Below, piece by piece: positions 60,054 through 64,000 of a stretch of DNA of 64,000 nt; position 1 is the stretch's first letter, and every line of letters begins with the position of its first letter. The notes under the pieces are model-generated. The model was not told the DNA's origin, ran no database searches, and saw nothing but the letters and a program-made list of their open reading frames with translations. The position numbers were made by a program, and so were the translations under genes. The DNA is from Vibrio diazotrophicus (GTDB lineage Bacteria; Pseudomonadota; Gammaproteobacteria; Enterobacterales; Vibrionaceae), in NCBI RefSeq assembly GCF_038452265.1, contig NZ_CP151842.1, forward strand, positions 868,001 through 932,000, written 5' to 3'.

Positions 60054-61565
60054 ATGTGTGGTATTGTTGGAATCGTGGGCACAACGCCTGTAAACCAGTC
60101 TATTTATGACGCTTTAACGGTATTGCAGCATCGTGGCCAAGATGCCGCTGGTATTTGTACCATAGATAGCAATCGTTTTCGTCTGCGCAAGGCGAACGGT
60201 TTAGTAAAAGATGTCTTTGAAGCCAAACACATGCAGCGTCTTCAAGGTTCTGTGGGTATTGGGCACGTTCGTTACCCAACTGCAGGCAGCTCAAGTGCAT
60301 CTGAAGCTCAGCCTTTTTACGTAAACTCTCCATTTGGTATCACGCTTGCTCATAACGGCAACCTAACCAATGCGAATGTTGTACGTGAAAAGTTATTCGA
60401 AAAAGATCGTCGTCATATCAATACCACTTCAGATTCTGAAGTACTGCTAAACGTATTGGCGCATGAGATTGATACTGTAAGAGGTAATGTTACTTCTGAA
60501 GATGTCTTCCGTGCAGTGGCAAACGTGCATCGCACTATTCGTGGCGCATACGCAGTAACCGCTATGATCATTGGTCACGGTATGATTGCGTTCCGCGACC
60601 CACATGGTATTCGTCCACTTTGCCTTGGCAAGCGTGAAGTGAATGGTCGCACTGAGTACATGGTTGCGTCTGAATCGGTAGCACTTGATGCTGTAGGTTT
60701 TGACTTTGTACGTGATGTTGCACCGGGTGAAGCTATCTACGCAACGTTTGAAGGCGAGCTGTTCACTAAGCAGTGTGCTGATAGCCCAAGTCTTACTCCA
60801 TGTATTTTCGAGTTTGTTTATTTTGCTCGTCCAGATTCATTCATCGATAAAATCTCTGTTTACAGCGCACGCGTTGAAATGGGTAAACGTCTTGGTGAGC
60901 GTATTAAGAATGAGTTTTCTGACTTGGATATTGATGTTGTTATTCCAATTCCAGAAACGTCAAATGATATCGCGCTGCAAATCGCTCAAGCGATTGATAA
61001 ACCATACCGTCAAGGTTTCGTGAAAAACCGTTATGTTGGCCGTACATTCATCATGCCGGGTCAACAGCTACGTAAGAAATCAGTTCGTCGTAAACTGAAT
61101 GCTATCCGTTCTGAATTTAAAGATAAGAATGTACTGCTTGTTGATGACTCAATCGTGCGTGGAACGACTTCTGAGCAGATTATCGAAATGGCTCGTGATT
61201 CTGGTGCAGCGAAAGTTTACATGGTATCAGCAGCGCCTGAGATTCGTTTCCCGAACGTATATGGTATCGATATGCCAACAGCAAACGAGTTGATTGCTCA
61301 CGGCCGTGATAATGCAGATATCTGTAAACAAATCGGTGCTGATGCGCTTATCTTCCAAACTCTTGAAGATTTAGAAGATGCAGTGCGTGCAGGTAACCCT
61401 GATATCGCTAAATTTGAAGCTTCAGTATTTAACGGTGAGTACGTGACAGGTGACATCGACCAGCAATACCTAGACTACCTAGAGTCGATGCGTGGTGATG
61501 ATGTTAAGGCACAACGTGAAATTCAGGATCTAGCAAGTCTAGAACTGTACAACGAAGGTGCTTAA
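60054..61565 (+). CDS. purF: Amidophosphoribosyltransferase
   Basis: First committed step of purine synthesis: PRPP plus glutamine to phosphoribosylamine. The 503 residues begin MCGIVGIVG with catalytic Cys2 exposed once Met is removed (no propeptide), and carry the PRPP motif VLLVDDSIVRGTTSEQ. Length matches E. coli (505). It shares the PurR box with cvpA. Confidence 0.97.
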   Translation: MCGIVGIVGTTPVNQSIYDALTVLQHRGQDAAGICTIDSNRFRLRKANGLVKDVFEAKHMQRLQGSVGIGHVRYPTAGSSSASEAQPFYVNSPFGITLAHNGNLTNANVVREKLFEKDRRHINTTSDSEVLLNVLAHEIDTVRGNVTSEDVFRAVANVHRTIRGAYAVTAMIIGHGMIAFRDPHGIRPLCLGKREVNGRTEYMVASESVALDAVGFDFVRDVAPGEAIYATFEGELFTKQCADSPSLTPCIFEFVYFARPDSFIDKISVYSARVEMGKRLGERIKNEFSDLDIDVVIPIPETSNDIALQIAQAIDKPYRQGFVKNRYVGRTFIMPGQQLRKKSVRRKLNAIRSEFKDKNVLLVDDSIVRGTTSEQIIEMARDSGAAKVYMVSAAPEIRFPNVYGIDMPTANELIAHGRDNADICKQIGADALIFQTLEDLEDAVRAGNPDIAKFEASVFNGEYVTGDIDQQYLDYLESMRGDDVKAQREIQDLASLELYNEGA

Positions 61566-61610
61566 TCACTTTTACCGTTAGCATTTTGACGTTGATAGTC
61601 AGTGAATAGC

Positions 61611-61638
61611 AAAAAGGCTTCCCGAGGGAAGCCTTTTT
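61611..61638. terminator. Terminator between purF and the antiporter
   Basis: AAAAAGGCTTCC-CGAG-GGAAGCCTTTTT, a perfect palindrome with T runs on both strands, between two converging genes. Confidence 0.92.
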
Positions 61639-61696
61639 AATGTCTTACGTTTTATCAACCCCACCATTTCAGTATGTGGAGTTGAAAGCAAATGGG

Positions 61697-63022
61697 TTAA
61701 AGCACCATTGCCGCAATCCAACCAAATGCAACTAACGGCAAGTTGTAGTGGAGGAAGGTCGGTACAACGGTTTCCCAAATGTGCTCATGCTGTCCATCGG
61801 CGTTTAGACCAGAGGTTGGACCTAAGGTTGAATCAGAAGCTGGTGAGCCAGCATCACCCAATGCAGCAGCAGTACCAACGAGTGCTACGGTTGCCATCGG
61901 AGAAAAACCAAAAGCGATACACAAAGGCACATAGATGGTCGCGATAATTGGAATGGTTGAGAACGACGAACCGATACCCATAGTCACCAGCAAACCCACT
62001 ACAAGCATTAGTAATGCTGCTAACGGCTTGTTGTCACCAATGCTGGTTGATAACGCGCTAACAAGAGATTCAACACCGCCAGTATCTTTCATTACAGCGG
62101 CAAAGCCTGCTGCAGAAATCATGATAAAGCCGATCATTGCCATCATGTGAACACCTTTGGTGAACACATCGTGCGTCTCTTTCCATGCGATAACACCGCC
62201 GAAAGTAAACACCATAAAGCCCGCTAATGCACCGATGATCATTGAACCTGTTGCAAGTTGAACAGCTAGTGCAACCACGATACCGACAGCAGCAATGCCA
62301 ACGTGTTTCTTGTCGATTTCGTTCGCTTGATGATGAACAACAGTCAGCTCTGTTTCTTGATACTCACGCGGTTTGCGGTAGGTGAAAAATACCGCAATCA
62401 ATAGACCAGCAATCATACCAATAGCAGGTAGTAACATCGCCATAGGTACCTGACTCGCTGTGATGTTTTCCAGGCCGTTTTCACGTAGGTTCTTAAGCAG
62501 AATGTTGTTGAGGAAAATACCGCCAAAACCCACAGGTAGCACCATGTAAGGAGTGATCAGACCAAAGGTAAGAACACAGGCTACTAAGCGACGGTCTAGC
62601 TTGAGTTTTGCAAATACGCCTAATAGAGGCGGAATTAAAATTGGGATAAATGCAATGTGTACCGGAATGACGTTTTGTGAAGATACCGCCATCAACAGCA
62701 AAGCAATCAGAACAGCGTATTTCAATCCGGTTGTTGCCGCACCATGCTCTTTGCCATGTATACGTTTGATCACGCTCTGGGCTAACAGGTCAGTGATACC
62801 AGATTTAGAAATCGCAACAGCAAACGTCCCCAGCATTGCGTAGCTAAGTGCGATAGTCGCACCACCACCAAGGCCGCTTTCGAAAGCTGCTACAGTATCA
62901 TTTAAGCTCATACCTGCCACTAAACCGCCAACAATGGCGCTGAAGGTTAGGGCAACCACAACGTTTACGCGCATCAGTGCTAGAAGCAGCATGACGCAAA
63001 CGGAAATGACTACAGGATTCAT
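61697..63022 (-). CDS. Na+/H+ antiporter family protein (NhaC-like)
   Basis: Polytopic inner-membrane ion exchanger, 441 residues, with about 11-12 hydrophobic segments. The C-terminal block GIGSSFSTIPIIATIYVPL and GDAGSPASDSTLGPTSGLN are typical of the Na_H_antiporter (NhaC/YuiF-type) family. Ion and partner are unknown. It follows rnt by 29 bases on the same strand and converges with purF. Confidence 0.85.
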   Translation of the reverse strand: MNPVVISVCVMLLLALMRVNVVVALTFSAIVGGLVAGMSLNDTVAAFESGLGGGATIALSYAMLGTFAVAISKSGITDLLAQSVIKRIHGKEHGAATTGLKYAVLIALLLMAVSSQNVIPVHIAFIPILIPPLLGVFAKLKLDRRLVACVLTFGLITPYMVLPVGFGGIFLNNILLKNLRENGLENITASQVPMAMLLPAIGMIAGLLIAVFFTYRKPREYQETELTVVHHQANEIDKKHVGIAAVGIVVALAVQLATGSMIIGALAGFMVFTFGGVIAWKETHDVFTKGVHMMAMIGFIMISAAGFAAVMKDTGGVESLVSALSTSIGDNKPLAALLMLVVGLLVTMGIGSSFSTIPIIATIYVPLCIAFGFSPMATVALVGTAAALGDAGSPASDSTLGPTSGLNADGQHEHIWETVVPTFLHYNLPLVAFGWIAAMVL

Positions 63023-63051
63023 ATAATTCTCAATTCAAGTCGTGTTTGGTT

Positions 63052-63705
63052 TTAGTTGTTTTCTTGGTTATCAACAGCAGGCCAGCCACCAAGAGCTTTC
63101 CATTTGTTGACGATTCCGCAGAACAGCTCTGCAGTTTTTTGTGTATCGTAAAGCGCTGAGTGTGCTTCACGATTGTCAAATTCCATTCCAGCTGCTTTAC
63201 ACGCTTTGGCGAGTACCGTCTGTCCGTAAGCAAGACCACTTAACGTAGCGGTATCAAAAGTGGCAAAGGGATGGAAAGGAACGCGTTTAAGTTTACTGCG
63301 CTCGCTTGCTGCCATAACAAAGCTATGATCGAAGTTGGCGTTGTGCGCGACGATGATCGCTCGGCTGCAATCAGAGTCTTTCTGCTCTTTACGAACCAGC
63401 TTGTAGATCTCTTTTAGCGCATGATCTTCAGACACTGCGCCACGAAGTGGGCTAAATGGGTCATAGATGCCAGTGAACTCGAGTGCCGCTTTTTCTAGAT
63501 TGGCACCTTCAAAAGGCTCAACATGAAAGTGAATGGTAGAAGCAGGTTGCAAATCGCCGTTTTCGTCCATACGCAAAGTCACTGCGCAAATCTCTAATAA
63601 AGCATCGGTTTGGGCATTGAATCCAGCGGTTTCAACGTCAATAACGACAGGAAAATAACCACGGAAACGCTCTTTTAATGTCTTTGCTTCTTTTAAATCA
63701 GTCAT
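63052..63705 (-). CDS. rnt: Ribonuclease T
   Basis: DEDD-type 3'-5' exonuclease that trims tRNA CCA ends and 23S and 5S rRNA. The 217 residues show Exo I FPVVIDVETAGF, Exo II IIVAHNANFDHSFV and Exo III EAHSALYDTQKTAELF, with the HxxxxxD of the DEDDh class. Length matches E. coli (215). Confidence 0.96.
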   Translation of the reverse strand: MTDLKEAKTLKERFRGYFPVVIDVETAGFNAQTDALLEICAVTLRMDENGDLQPASTIHFHVEPFEGANLEKAALEFTGIYDPFSPLRGAVSEDHALKEIYKLVRKEQKDSDCSRAIIVAHNANFDHSFVMAASERSKLKRVPFHPFATFDTATLSGLAYGQTVLAKACKAAGMEFDNREAHSALYDTQKTAELFCGIVNKWKALGGWPAVDNQENN

Positions 63706-63963
63706 GCTGGCTCTAGTTATTGTGACAAGGGCGGCATTATTGCATGTTATGACTATAAGAAAAACCTGAGCACTCTATTTAGAAGGAATTAATTGGTCCA
63801 CTATTCGGTGGTATCAATTTAGGCTTAATTATCTGTTCTCAATCGATTTGAGATTAAAGAGTTAGGGGTAAGCTGGCGAGATTTTTGCATTACTCTGTTC
63901 AGATTTACGTTGGTGGCAATGTGTCGCCACGATGACATGCAGTATTAAGAGATAAAAGTCCTT

Positions 63964-64000
63964 ATGAATAAATGGCTTGTGACAAGTTTAGCCGCTGCCA
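63964..64000 (+). CDS. motY: Start of an exported protein, probably MotY (12 codons in window)
   Basis: ATG opens MNKWLVTSLAAA, the start of a signal peptide, and runs off the right edge. In vibrios motY, a sodium-driven flagellar motor T-ring protein, is divergent from rnt, and its signal peptide begins MNKW, as I recall. With only 12 codons the name is provisional. A weak sigma-28-like TAAAG (63855-63859) with GCGAGAT 16 bases on is upstream, but fits the consensus poorly. The gap 63706-63963 shows nothing else. Confidence 0.5.
   Translation, partial: MNKWLVTSLAAA

Noticed and set aside
1..64000. Genomic island, prophage or IS insertion
   Set aside because: Gene order is the conserved gamma-proteobacterial backbone throughout; no integrase, transposase, tRNA-attachment site or phage gene was found.

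Overview
The window is a stretch of core chromosome from a Vibrio species, most likely chromosome 1. The diagnostic signs are a toxR-toxS pair next to htpG, a very long HubP/FimV polar landmark protein, a split GlcNAc phosphotransferase permease without its own EIIA domain, and rnt facing a gene whose first codons look like motY. Everything reads as vertically inherited gamma-proteobacterial backbone. I see no rRNA, tRNA, IS element, integrase or CRISPR array. I cannot fix the species.

Layout. 1-6134 (minus): envelope and translation block mrdA(partial)-rlmH-rsfS-holA-lptE-leuS. 6257-6727 (plus): a YbeL-type zinc-ribbon gene. 6787-12384 (minus): miaB-phoH(ybeZ)-ybeY-corC-lnt, with ubiF divergent at 12687. 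13948-16685 (minus): ptsH-ptsI-crr, the general phosphotransferase proteins. 16982-18864 (minus): cysK and cysZ. 19103-22034 (plus): zipA-ligA. 22522-24409 (plus): a porin and an unrecognised lipoprotein. 24472-28498: cueR, then ybbO, ybbN, qmcA and an nfeD gene, the same neighbourhood as in E. coli. 28517-29431 (minus): a TIGR01777-type epimerase.

29637-32539 (plus) is the least characterised part: two DUF1538 membrane proteins, a PII-like protein and a CBS-domain protein, with every junction overlapping, then a YfcE-type phosphodiesterase. 32581-34299 (minus): a SelW-like protein, toxS and toxR. 34576-38630 (plus): htpG (with a sigma-32-type promoter), adk and hemH. 38695-44438: a peptide transporter, rfaH, asnB and a CPA2 antiporter. 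44540-48949: nagC-nagA divergent from nagE, with CRP- and NagC-like sites between. 49188-55498 (plus): glnS and hubP, which carries seven 168-bp in-frame tandem repeats. 55672-61565 (plus): truA-accD-folC-dedD-cvpA-purF, with a PurR-type box before cvpA. 61697-63705 (minus): an NhaC-type antiporter and rnt. The last 37 bases open a probable motY.

Functional links: HPr, EI and EIIA-Glc made from 13948-16685 should energise NagE, which lacks an EIIA domain. ToxR is a known porin regulator in vibrios, and a porin lies in the window. Most transcription units end in clear intrinsic terminators, many of them bidirectional. Several intergenic palindromes share TATACC...GGTATA-like ends and may form a short-repeat family. 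The main candidate for an undescribed system is the DUF1538-DUF1538-PII-CBS operon, which looks like a membrane transporter with two cytosolic nucleotide sensors; its substrate is unknown.
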